Source: Pararhizobium capsulatum DSM 1112 | GTDB lineage: Bacteria; Pseudomonadota; Alphaproteobacteria; Rhizobiales; Rhizobiaceae | Reading direction: 5' to 3' | Assembly (NCBI RefSeq): GCF_030814475.1 | Contig: NZ_JAUSVF010000001.1 | Location: forward strand, 3,292,001 to 3,356,000 | DNA: 64,000 nucleotides | Part shown: positions 43,178 through 51,239 of the stretch, piece by piece | Numbering within the stretch: position 1 is the stretch's first letter | How the letters are laid out: each line of letters opens with the position of its first letter | Notes under the pieces: generated by a model | The model's database searches: none | What the model saw: only the letters and a program-made list of their open reading frames with translations | What the model was told of the DNA's origin: nothing | Program-made: the position numbers and the translations under genes

Positions 43178-43540
43178 CTAGACCAGCATGTAGATATTGC
43201 GCATGGTCTCTATGACCGTGCATTCGCCCGTCCAGCCGCCCGGAAACATGACGACCGTTCCGGCCTCCACCTCTACGACCTCACCATCATCGGAGCGATA
43301 GACAGCTTTGCCGGCAACGAAGTGGCAGAATTCATCGCGCGGGATCGACAGCCGCCAGCGACCGGGCGTGCAGACCCAGATGCCGGATTCCGGCTGGTTG
43401 TTCGGCCCCTTATGAACGAGCCGGCCGGAGGAATGGGACTGGCCTTCGAGGCTGTCCGGCTGGTTGCCCCAATCGACGAGATCGTCGTAGGTGGTGGCGT
43501 TGTAGATATGGGGGGCAGACGAGTGGACTGACTCAGCCAT
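43178..43540 (-). CDS. Small cupin (DUF861-like), paralogue 2
   Basis: Protein of 120 aa and a tandem paralogue of the previous one: VCTPGRWRLSIPRDEFCHFV and MFPGGWTGECTVIETMRNIY align block by block. Its start overlaps the glycosyltransferase stop by 8 bases, so it is translationally coupled to it. Two diverged copies side by side suggest a heterodimeric cupin or sequential use. Function unknown. Confidence 0.72.
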   Translation of the reverse strand: MAESVHSSAPHIYNATTYDDLVDWGNQPDSLEGQSHSSGRLVHKGPNNQPESGIWVCTPGRWRLSIPRDEFCHFVAGKAVYRSDDGEVVEVEAGTVVMFPGGWTGECTVIETMRNIYMLV

Positions 43541-44825
43541 GATGATCTCCGGTCTTCACCAGCTCATCCAGAATTCCTGCCGCCTTCTTCGGCCCGCTGC
43601 GCGCCTGCATGTGGGCACTGGTCGCAGCAAGCTTTGCCTTCATGGCGGGATCGTTGACGCATTGCTCAAGCTTTGCCGCAAGCTCCGCATCCGTCCAGTC
43701 GTAGCGCGGCATCTTGAAGCCGTGGCCGGTTTCATCGACGCGGGTCGCGTTGTCGTGGCCGTCCCAGACATAGGGCATGATGATCGCCGGTTTGCCGAAG
43801 TAGAGGCATTCCGTGAACGAGTTGTTGCCGCCATGATGGATTGCCGCATCGATCTGCGGGATGACGGAAGGCTGCGGAAACCAGCTGTCAATGATGACAT
43901 TGTCGGGAATATTCTCGTAGATATCCTTGTAGTCGCCGACATTGACGAGAGCCCGGTAGGGCAGCTTGCCGATCGTCTCGATCAGCCGCTTCAGGAGGTC
44001 GGTATCCCCTGCCCCGAGCGAACCGAAGGAAATGTAGATCAGGGGCTTGTCGTTGTACTCCTTGAAGGTCGGGACCTCGTAGGGCTTTTCGGTACGCACG
44101 CAGCCTTCCAGATACTGGAACTGCTTCGGATCGAGCGGATGTTCGCGATCGAACTTCACCGATTCCGGATAGAGCAGCAGGTTCATGAAGGGCGACGCCT
44201 CGAAGAACTGGCCGATCGGATAGGCCGCCTCGTCGTTCTCCGCCAGGAAGCCATTGAAGTCGTCATGGATCGGCTTGATCACGTCGTTGAAATGCTGGCG
44301 ATAGGCTTCGTGACCGGCAAAATCCTTCTCGCCGCAGCCGGAAAGATGCGGTGGGATCTTCGGGTCCTCGATCTCGTTTTCCGAGCAGGAGATGATGCGC
44401 ACCCACGGCGTGCCGTATTGCTTGATCGCGGGAAAGAGGATGACGTTATCGACGCAGATCAGATCCGGCTTGATCTTCGCCAGCACGCCCGGCAGGTCCT
44501 TCTGCGCCCACTTGGCGCTGTCGACGATCGCCGTCCAGCAATCCTTCACATAGTTGTCGACCTGATCGTAGGGCGATTTGCGAAAGTTCGGGATGTGGCC
44601 GTTGATGAAATCTTCCCAGAATTTCGCCATCTGCTCCGGCTGCATCGGCTCAGACAGGTTCACCGGATGCGCCTCGAAACCATAGCCTTCATAGACCGAG
44701 ACGAAGCCGGGATCGGAGAGGAAGACCGCCTTGTGGCCGAGCGCCTCGACGGCCTGGGCGATGCCGACGGAGTTCAGCGCCGGTCCGAATGCCGCCTCGG
44801 GAAAGAATGCGATTGTCTTTGACAT
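43533..44825 (-). CDS. UGT/MGT-like GT-B glycosyltransferase with altered donor motif, paralogue 1
   Basis: Protein of 430 aa resembling macrolide glycosyltransferases (MGT/YjiC) and UGTs. The C-terminal domain has YISFGSLGAGD, DSWFPQPSVIPQID and HHGGNNSFTECLYFG (330-344), then PYVWDGHDNATRVDETGHG. In classical members the middle block is HGGxGT and the last is D-Q-x-x-NA; here they read HGGNNSF and WDGHDNA, so the donor sugar pocket is unusual. A second conserved patch is ISCSENEIEDP..LSGC (146-164). It follows the importer ATPase by 38 bases and overlaps a cupin gene. The acceptor may be the imported compound. Confidence 0.78.
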   Translation of the reverse strand: MSKTIAFFPEAAFGPALNSVGIAQAVEALGHKAVFLSDPGFVSVYEGYGFEAHPVNLSEPMQPEQMAKFWEDFINGHIPNFRKSPYDQVDNYVKDCWTAIVDSAKWAQKDLPGVLAKIKPDLICVDNVILFPAIKQYGTPWVRIISCSENEIEDPKIPPHLSGCGEKDFAGHEAYRQHFNDVIKPIHDDFNGFLAENDEAAYPIGQFFEASPFMNLLLYPESVKFDREHPLDPKQFQYLEGCVRTEKPYEVPTFKEYNDKPLIYISFGSLGAGDTDLLKRLIETIGKLPYRALVNVGDYKDIYENIPDNVIIDSWFPQPSVIPQIDAAIHHGGNNSFTECLYFGKPAIIMPYVWDGHDNATRVDETGHGFKMPRYDWTDAELAAKLEQCVNDPAMKAKLAATSAHMQARSGPKKAAGILDELVKTGDHHG

Positions 44826-44863
44826 GGTGTTCCCTTTTCTTATTGGTTTCCGATCGCGCCGGT

Positions 44864-45916
44864 TCAGCTTTGGAACAGCCGAACCTTCGCGGGGTCGATG
44901 GTAAGTCCCACCGTATCGCCGGAACGGTGGCCGGCATCGGCCGGCACCCGCACCTGCAAGGGTTGGACGCAGGCCGGCGTCCTGACATGCAGCACGCGGT
45001 CGAGCCCGTGATAGGCGATCTCCTCGACGACGCCGCCAAAGGCCCCACCTGCCGCTGAAACCACGATATGCTCCGGCCGGACGGCAAGGCTCGCCTTTCC
45101 GCTGCGGACGCCCGCAAGGGCGAGCGCAAGACCCGGCGCTTCGAACACGCCGGCTTCGCTGACGCCCCCGTCAATGAAATTCATCACACCAATGAAATTG
45201 GCGACGAAGGCATCGGCGGGCTGCTCGTAGATTTCCTCTGGCGTACCGCATTGCAGAAGCTTGCCATCCTTCAGGATCGCCATGCGGTCGGCCATGACCA
45301 GGGCTTCTTCCTGATCGTGGGTAACGATGACGAAGGTGATGCCGGCCTCGTGCTGCATGCGCTTCAACTCGAGCTGCATCTTCTCCCGCAGCTTCTTGTC
45401 GAGCGCGCCGAGCGGCTCATCGAGCAGCAACACCTTCGGCCGTTTCACCAGCGCGCGAGCGAGCGCCACGCGCTGCTTCTGTCCACCGGAAAGCTGCTCC
45501 GGCTTGCGATCGGCAAAGCGCACGAGATCGGTCATCGACAGGATGTCGTCCACGCGCCGGTTGATTTCGCCGCGCGCAAGCTTCTCCATCTCAAGGCCAT
45601 AGGCGAGGTTCTTGCGCACGCTCATATGCGGAAAGAGCGCGTAGGACTGGAACATCAGGTTCAACGGCCGCTTTTCCGGCGCCAGCGGCGAGATGTCCTT
45701 GCCTTCAAGCAGCACGCGGCCAGCGGTCGGGGTCTCGAAACCGGCCAACATACGAAGGAGAGTTGTCTTGCCACAGCCGGAAGGACCGAGCAGCGCGAAG
45801 AATTCCTTCTCGCGGATATCGAGCGAGACGTGATCGACCGCCGTGATCGGCCCGTAGTTCTTGACGATCGCCTCGATCTTGAGGATCGGCGCGGCGGAGG
45901 GTGTGGCAGCGGTCAT
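44864..45916 (-). CDS. Polyamine-type ABC ATPase (PotA/PotG-like), second system
   Basis: ATPase of 350 aa. Walker A GPSGCGKTT, signature LSGGQKQRVALARAL, Walker B VLLLDEPLGALDKKL, VIVTHDQEEALVM, and C-terminal TOBE domain (SLAVRPEHIVV). Overlaps the upstream permease stop by 4 bases. Together with the other three genes it makes a complete importer. Confidence 0.88.
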   Translation of the reverse strand: MTAATPSAAPILKIEAIVKNYGPITAVDHVSLDIREKEFFALLGPSGCGKTTLLRMLAGFETPTAGRVLLEGKDISPLAPEKRPLNLMFQSYALFPHMSVRKNLAYGLEMEKLARGEINRRVDDILSMTDLVRFADRKPEQLSGGQKQRVALARALVKRPKVLLLDEPLGALDKKLREKMQLELKRMQHEAGITFVIVTHDQEEALVMADRMAILKDGKLLQCGTPEEIYEQPADAFVANFIGVMNFIDGGVSEAGVFEAPGLALALAGVRSGKASLAVRPEHIVVSAAGGAFGGVVEEIAYHGLDRVLHVRTPACVQPLQVRVPADAGHRSGDTVGLTIDPAKVRLFQS

Positions 45917-46701
45917 TGGATCTGTTCTTTATTGAGCCATTGCGAAAGCAAAAGCGCCGTGGCGCTGACGGCCATGACGATGGTTGCGAGCGCATTGACT
46001 TCCGGCGTGATGCCGAACCGGATCATCGAATAGATCTGCATCGGCAGCGTGATCGACGAGCGGCCGGGACCGGCGGTGAAGAAGGCGATGATGAATTCAT
46101 CGACGGAAAGGGTGAAGGCGAGAAGCGCGCCGGCGATGATCGATGGCAGGAGCACCGGAAAGGTCACCCGCCAGAAGGTCGTCCAACCCGAAGCGCCGAG
46201 ATCGCGCGAGGCCTCGACAATCGAAAAATCGAAATGCTTGAGGCGGGCCCGAACCACCGAACAGACGAAGGCCAGATCGAAGATCACGTGGCTAAGAATG
46301 ATCGTGTGCAGGCCTGTAGCCACATTGAGACGTGAGAAGAATGTGAGCAGCGCCACGGCCAGCACGATGTCGGGAATGACCATCGGCGCGAAAGCGAGCG
46401 CTTCGAGCCCATTGCTCTTGCGGGCGCGCGTCTCCATGCCAATGGCAAGCAGCGTGCCGAGCACCGTCGAGATCAGTGTGGCGAAGATCGCGACGACCAG
46501 CGTGTTCCAAGCCGCATGCAGGATTTCGCTGTTTCCCGCGAGCGAAACGTACCAGCGCGTCGAAAAACCGGACCACGAGGTCGGCAGGCCGGACTCGTTG
46601 AAGGACAGCATCACCAGCACGGCGATCGGCAAATAGAGAAAACCGAAGACGACAAGAAGGACGATGCGCCCCGGAAGGCGATTTTTTGCCATGCCGCTCA
46701 T
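45913..46701 (-). CDS. Polyamine-type ABC permease (PotC/PotI-like), second system
   Basis: Permease of 262 aa. EAA loop EASRDLGASGWTTFWRVTF and LLAFTLSVDEFIIAFFTAGP are PotC-type hallmarks. Overlaps neighbouring genes by 4 bases on both sides. Confidence 0.88.
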   Translation of the reverse strand: MSGMAKNRLPGRIVLLVVFGFLYLPIAVLVMLSFNESGLPTSWSGFSTRWYVSLAGNSEILHAAWNTLVVAIFATLISTVLGTLLAIGMETRARKSNGLEALAFAPMVIPDIVLAVALLTFFSRLNVATGLHTIILSHVIFDLAFVCSVVRARLKHFDFSIVEASRDLGASGWTTFWRVTFPVLLPSIIAGALLAFTLSVDEFIIAFFTAGPGRSSITLPMQIYSMIRFGITPEVNALATIVMAVSATALLLSQWLNKEQIQ

Positions 46702-47561
46702 GTCGCCTCTCCCTGACGCTCGCCGCTGGCATGGGAGGTGGCGCGCGCCTGGAGGAAAAGCAGCGCGACCATGATGGCAATCAGCGCCATGCCGAGAGCC
46801 GCGCCGAACGGCCAGTCGTTTGCCGTCAGGAATTGGTCGTAGACGAGATTGCCGATCATCTGGAACCGGCCGCCGCCGAGCAGTGCGGGTGTCACGAAAT
46901 TACCGATCGACAGCACGAAGACGAAGACACCGCCCGCTGCCACTCCCGGCAGCGTCAATGGTAGCGTCACCCGCCAGAAGGTTCTGATAGCACCTGCACC
47001 CAGATCGCGCGAGGCCTCCATCAGTTCCGGGTTCAGCCGCGACAGGGTCGAATAGATCGCAAGGATGACGAAGGGCAGATAGTTATACACAAGCCCGATG
47101 ATGACGGCCGTCTCGGTATAGAGCAGCGACAACGGCTCGCCTTGATAACCGAGAAACGAGAGAAATCCGTTCAGCAACCCCTCGCGGTTGAGCAGCACTA
47201 TCCAGGCATAGGTGCGGATCAGGTAGTTGCTCCAGAAGGGCAGGACGGCGAAGAATAGCAGCATGGGCTGGCGCACCCGCGGCGCGCGGCTGATGGCATA
47301 GGCCGCCGGATAGGCGATGAGGATGGCAAGCACCGTCGTCGTAAGGGCAATGCGTGCCGAGTTCAGGAAGATCTTGGCATACAGCGGATCGAAAACGTGG
47401 GCGAAATTATCGAGCGTGAAGGTGTATTCAATCCCGCCCCAGGTGCCACGCTGGAAGAAGGCGTAACTCAGAACCAGCAGGCATGGCATCACCATGAAGG
47501 CAAGAAGCCACAGCACGGCGGGCGCCGCCAGCATGTTCGGTCTTGTCGTTTGATAGGCCAC
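46698..47561 (-). CDS. Polyamine-type ABC permease (PotB/PotH-like), second system
   Basis: Permease of 287 aa from the GTG at 47561, with GGAG 9 bases upstream; a GTG six codons earlier is possible. ASRDLGAGAIRTFWRVTLPL is the coupling loop and VLSIGNFVTPALLGGG the PotB-type C-terminal block. A strong hairpin separates it from the upstream binding-protein gene. Confidence 0.86.
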   Translation of the reverse strand: MAYQTTRPNMLAAPAVLWLLAFMVMPCLLVLSYAFFQRGTWGGIEYTFTLDNFAHVFDPLYAKIFLNSARIALTTTVLAILIAYPAAYAISRAPRVRQPMLLFFAVLPFWSNYLIRTYAWIVLLNREGLLNGFLSFLGYQGEPLSLLYTETAVIIGLVYNYLPFVILAIYSTLSRLNPELMEASRDLGAGAIRTFWRVTLPLTLPGVAAGGVFVFVLSIGNFVTPALLGGGRFQMIGNLVYDQFLTANDWPFGAALGMALIAIMVALLFLQARATSHASGERQGEAT

Positions 47562-47629
47562 GCAAAGCTCCGGCGCCACCGGTTACTCCGGCCGCATCCA
47601 CTGTCAACTGTTCATCTTAACTGTAGGTC

Positions 47630-47664
47630 CCCGTGGCGGCGGGCCGCCACCCAGCCGCCACGGG
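47630..47664 (-). terminator. Intercistronic hairpin after second binding-protein gene
   Basis: CCCGTGGCGGC and GCCGCCACGGG form a perfect 11-bp GC-rich stem with a 13-base loop, 54 bases after the binding-protein stop and 69 bases before the permease start. No T-run. Likely partial terminator or 3' mRNA protector that favours the binding protein over the rest of the operon. Confidence 0.65.
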
Positions 47665-47717
47665 TTGGCCGGCGATGCAGCCGCCTGTTGGCGTCGCACC
47701 ACCGAACTCTTCGGCGC

Positions 47718-48776
47718 CTAGTTGGCCGCCTTGATCTCGCTCACCGCGCGGGAATAATCCTTCTGCGCGTCGCCGAGGTCACGAAGGAGCTCGTATTTGG
47801 TGAGCTCGGCCGGAGACATGCCCATGTTCGGATACTGCTCGATCAGCTTGGGATCGAGGCTTTCCATGGCGGCCTTGTTCGGCACCTTGTAGAGGATGTT
47901 TTCCGCCGCCCAGGCATGGTTCTTGGCATCGAGAATGAAGTTGATGAACTTCATCGCCTCGGCCTGCTTTTCCGAGTTCTTCATGACGACGATCGTGTCG
48001 ACCCAGAGGTCGGAGCCTTCCTTCGGCACGACGAACTTGATGTCCTTGTTTTCAGTGATGCCGTAGTTGCACCAGCCGTCCCAGGCGTGGACAAGCGAGG
48101 CTTCACCCGAAACCAGCTTCGAATAGAAGGTGGTGTCGTCATAGGCGAGCAGCGTCTTCTTGGCTTCGATCAGGAGGTTCTTCGCCTCGTCGATCTTGGC
48201 CGGATCGGTTTCGTTGACCGAATAGCCCTTGGCCAGCAGCCCGGCGGCCATCAGCCAGCGGTCGGTGGCAAGCATAGTCGTCTTGCCCTTGATGTCGTCC
48301 GAAGGCTGCAACAGGTTCATCCAGCTATCCGGCGCAGTCTTCACCACGTCCGAGCGATAGCAGAGCCCCGTCGTGCCCCAGGTATAGGGAACGGAAAACG
48401 CATTGCCTGGATCGTAGGCCAAGGCCGCAGCCTCCGGATAAAGATTGGCAAGGTTCGGCACGGCGGCCTTGTCGATCGGCGCCAGCATGCCCTGATGGTT
48501 GAGGATTTCCGCAAAGGGCGAGGAGACGAACACGACGTCATAGCCCTTGCCCTGCCCTGCCATGAGCTTGCCCATGACCTCTTCGTTGGTCGCGTGGTTG
48601 ACGACCTCGATCTCGAGCCCGGTCGCCGCCTTGAAAGTCTCGGCGATGTCCTTGGCCATATAGCCGTCCCAGTTCGATATCACGAGGTCGGCGGACGATG
48701 CCGTCCCCGCCGCAAGGCTTACAGCCAAGAATGCGGCCGTCGCATACGACGTCGCCTTTCCGTTTCGCGTTTTCAC
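47718..48776 (-). CDS. Polyamine-type ABC substrate-binding protein (PotD/PotF-like), second system
   Basis: Protein of 352 aa, signal peptide at residues 1-29 (AAFLAVSLAAGTASSA). Mature start DLVISNWDGYMAKDIAETF and the block SVPYTWGTTGLCYRSDVVK are characteristic of putrescine/spermidine-type binders. First gene of the minus-strand arm, divergent from the GntR regulator. The ligand is unknown. Confidence 0.87.
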   Translation of the reverse strand: MKTRNGKATSYATAAFLAVSLAAGTASSADLVISNWDGYMAKDIAETFKAATGLEIEVVNHATNEEVMGKLMAGQGKGYDVVFVSSPFAEILNHQGMLAPIDKAAVPNLANLYPEAAALAYDPGNAFSVPYTWGTTGLCYRSDVVKTAPDSWMNLLQPSDDIKGKTTMLATDRWLMAAGLLAKGYSVNETDPAKIDEAKNLLIEAKKTLLAYDDTTFYSKLVSGEASLVHAWDGWCNYGITENKDIKFVVPKEGSDLWVDTIVVMKNSEKQAEAMKFINFILDAKNHAWAAENILYKVPNKAAMESLDPKLIEQYPNMGMSPAELTKYELLRDLGDAQKDYSRAVSEIKAAN

Positions 48777-48859
48777 GGAAAACTCCCTTGTTTTCGATTG
48801 TTCAACCTCTGGTGCACAGTCCCTGCCGGTATTCCGGTCTCATTGCCGTGCGAGTGGCA

Positions 48860-48881
48860 GTATTATTTATAAAAAAAATAC
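48860..48881. promoter_or_regulatory. AT-rich imperfect palindrome in divergent promoter region
   Basis: A 22-base segment from GTATT to AATAC matches its own reverse complement at 18 of 22 positions, in an otherwise GC-rich 214-base gap between the binding-protein gene and gntR. It is a good candidate operator for the GntR protein encoded next to it, with an overlapping AT-rich promoter. Confidence 0.4.
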
Positions 48882-48990
48882 GTCAATAGGCTTCGTGTCG
48901 ATTTGCGCATTTTCGAAAATTCTGTTCGATCGGCCTTGCGATTTCCTCAAACAGAAGGCAGCATTGTGCCTAACTGGAGGCACGCTTCGC

Positions 48991-49923
48991 ATGAGTTCCG
49001 AAACACGACGGACCCACCACCGTCATGTCGAATTGGCGCAAAAGATACTGGAGATAGCCAGCGAACGCGGCATGCGCCCCGGCGACCGGTTGGCCGAGCA
49101 GGCGCTCGCTTCTCTCTGCAATGTCTCGCGAACCCCGATCCGCAAGGCGCTTCAGGTATTGCTCGAACGCGGCGTCGTCACGACGGAGACAGAAGGCGGC
49201 TATGCGCTGTCTGCCGATCCCGCGACCATGCCGCGGCTCGAAGGCGCAGCCGAAAGCGAGGGCGAGAGTGACATCCATGCCGCGATCCTGCGTGATCTCG
49301 CCGCCGGCCGCATCTCCGACCAGCAGACCGTCGCCTCCTTGCAGCGCCGTTATGCTGTCTCCCGGCAGACGGTACAGAATGCAATGATGAAACTGGCGGA
49401 CGAGAACATTGCCGAGCGGGCCGCGGGCCAGCAATGGGTGCTGAAGCAATTCGCCGTCAGCAGCGACGCGGTGGCAAAGAGCTACGAATTTCGCCTCGCG
49501 ACCGAGCCGCTGGCGCTGATCATGCCGGACTTCAAGCGCGATATCCCGGCAATTGTGTCGCTTAGGCAATCCATGCTCATCCTGCGCAGCATGAGCGAAG
49601 CCAGTTTCGACCAGAAGCTCTTCGAGCGCACGGATTTCGACTTTCACATGCTGATCGCCAAAAGTTGCGGCAATCCCTTCATGTCCGAGGCGCTGACCAA
49701 CCACCACCGCCGGCGGCGCAGCAACCCGGTTTCCGGCCACGCCAATCTCTTCCGGCTGATGCAATTCAACCTCGAACACATGCAGATCCTCGAACAGGTC
49801 GAGCGCGGTCAGATGGAGCTTGCCGCCGACCTGATGCGCGTTCATATACAGCTCTCCCAAAGCCAGCGGCCACGACTTGCCGGTCGCGGCGTTCCACCCG
49901 CCTTCAAGCTTGTTTCGCGTTGA
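48991..49923 (+). CDS. GntR-family regulator with two winged-helix domains and FCD domain
   Basis: Protein of 310 aa, larger than usual. First winged helix at about 14-68 (RLAEQALASLCNVSRTPIRK), then a second GntR-like winged helix at about 92-150 (QQTVASLQRRYAVSRQTVQN), then an FCD effector domain with TDFDFHMLIAKSCGNPFMSE and LMRVHIQLSQ. Two DNA-binding domains in one chain are unusual for FCD regulators. I chose the ATG at 48991 (GGAGG upstream). It is divergent from the importer and leads a plus-strand operon with a glycosyltransferase and ALDH, so it likely controls both arms. Confidence 0.82.
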   Translation: MSSETRRTHHRHVELAQKILEIASERGMRPGDRLAEQALASLCNVSRTPIRKALQVLLERGVVTTETEGGYALSADPATMPRLEGAAESEGESDIHAAILRDLAAGRISDQQTVASLQRRYAVSRQTVQNAMMKLADENIAERAAGQQWVLKQFAVSSDAVAKSYEFRLATEPLALIMPDFKRDIPAIVSLRQSMLILRSMSEASFDQKLFERTDFDFHMLIAKSCGNPFMSEALTNHHRRRRSNPVSGHANLFRLMQFNLEHMQILEQVERGQMELAADLMRVHIQLSQSQRPRLAGRGVPPAFKLVSR

Positions 49924-49928
49924 GATCG

Positions 49929-51224
49929 ATGACGCCGGCAAAGACTATCGCCCTGTTTCCGGAAGCCAGCTACGGCGCTGCGCTGAACTGCGTCGGCATC
50001 GCCCAGGAATTGCGGCGGCTGGGTGCAACGCCCGTCTTCATCTGTCACCCCGGCTTCAGCGGTATCTTCGCCGACTACGGTTTTGCCGAATACCAGCTTG
50101 GTGACGACACCTCCGCGCCGGCAACCGACTGGACCGACTTCATCGAACGACATCAGGATGCCTTCCGCCAGTGCCCGTTCAACCAGCTGCAAAGCTATGT
50201 CGGACCGACATGGGACGCGATCGTCGACACGGCCATCCGCGTGGAGGAGCCACTGAGGCAAGTGCTCGCCCGATTGCAGCCGGATGCCATCGTGCTCGAC
50301 AACGTCGTAATGTTTCCGGCGATCGCCAATGCCGGCGTGCCGTGGATAAGGGTTGTTTCCTGCGCCGAAACCGAGATCCCCGATCCGCTCGTCCCGCCCT
50401 ATCTTTCCGGTTGCAGCGACACGCCCGGCGGGGAATGGGATCGGTTTTCCGAGCGATACCAGGAAGTAACGTCTGCGGCCCACAAGCGCTTCGCGGCATT
50501 TCTCAACCAGACTGGCCTGAACGCGCCGTCCGCACCGAATTTCCTCGATCCGTCGCCCTATCTCAACCTCCTGCTCGCACCGAACATCATCCGCCACGAA
50601 CGCCGCAATGCGCTCGATGAGGACCTGTTCGTTTTTCTCGACGGTTGTGTCCGGCACGAAGCAACCTATGTGCCGCCACGCTTTGCCAGCCACAACGAAG
50701 AGCCGCTTGCGCTGGTCAGCTTCGGCTCGCTCGGCGCGATGGACGTGGCGATGATGAAGCGGATGATAGCGGCCTTTTCGACGTTGCCCTATCGTTTCCT
50801 TGTCAATGCCGGCCACTGGCGCGACGAGTATCGCGACGTGCCGGACAACGTTTTCATCGACGCTTGGTTTCCGCAACCTTCGGTGGTCGAGCAGGCGAAC
50901 CTCTTCATCCATCACGGCGGCAACAATTCCTTCTGCGAGGCGCTCTATTTCGGCGTGCCTTCGATCGTCATGCCCTATTGCTGGGACGGCCACGACAACG
51001 CCCGCCGCGCCGAAGAAGCCGGCGTCGGGCGGCATCTCGGCCGCTATGACTGGAGCGAGAGCGAGCTTGCCCGCGCCATCACCGACCTGATGAGCGACGA
51101 GGCGATGCGGGCGCGACTGAAGGGCAATGCCGTCCGTATGCAGAAAGCTGCCGGCGTAAAGCGTGCGGCCGAGGCAATCCTCAAGGTTGCAACTGCCGCG
51201 CCAAACACCAGACTATCCGGATAA
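49929..51224 (+). CDS. UGT/MGT-like GT-B glycosyltransferase with altered donor motif, paralogue 2
   Basis: Protein of 431 aa and a clear paralogue of the one at 43533. Same order of motifs: SCAETEIPDP..LSGC (144-162), LVSFGSLGAMD, DAWFPQPSVV, HHGGNNSFCEALYFG (328-342) and PYCWDGHDNARRAEEAG. The HGGNNSF and WDGHDNA deviations from classical UGTs are identical in both copies, so they are selected rather than random. Starts 5 bases after the GntR stop. The frame extends upstream inside gntR and is rejected. ALDH follows by 15 bases. Confidence 0.8.
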   Translation: MTPAKTIALFPEASYGAALNCVGIAQELRRLGATPVFICHPGFSGIFADYGFAEYQLGDDTSAPATDWTDFIERHQDAFRQCPFNQLQSYVGPTWDAIVDTAIRVEEPLRQVLARLQPDAIVLDNVVMFPAIANAGVPWIRVVSCAETEIPDPLVPPYLSGCSDTPGGEWDRFSERYQEVTSAAHKRFAAFLNQTGLNAPSAPNFLDPSPYLNLLLAPNIIRHERRNALDEDLFVFLDGCVRHEATYVPPRFASHNEEPLALVSFGSLGAMDVAMMKRMIAAFSTLPYRFLVNAGHWRDEYRDVPDNVFIDAWFPQPSVVEQANLFIHHGGNNSFCEALYFGVPSIVMPYCWDGHDNARRAEEAGVGRHLGRYDWSESELARAITDLMSDEAMRARLKGNAVRMQKAAGVKRAAEAILKVATAAPNTRLSG

Positions 51225-51239
51225 AACCAGGGAGCGACA

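Noticed and set aside
43539..44822. Plus-strand open frame of about 427 codons opposite glycosyltransferase 1
   Set aside because: Antisense shadow; the minus frame has ordered GT-B motifs conserved in the second paralogue.
47397..48872. Plus-strand open frame opposite the second binding protein
   Set aside because: Antisense shadow; no signal peptide or domain features.
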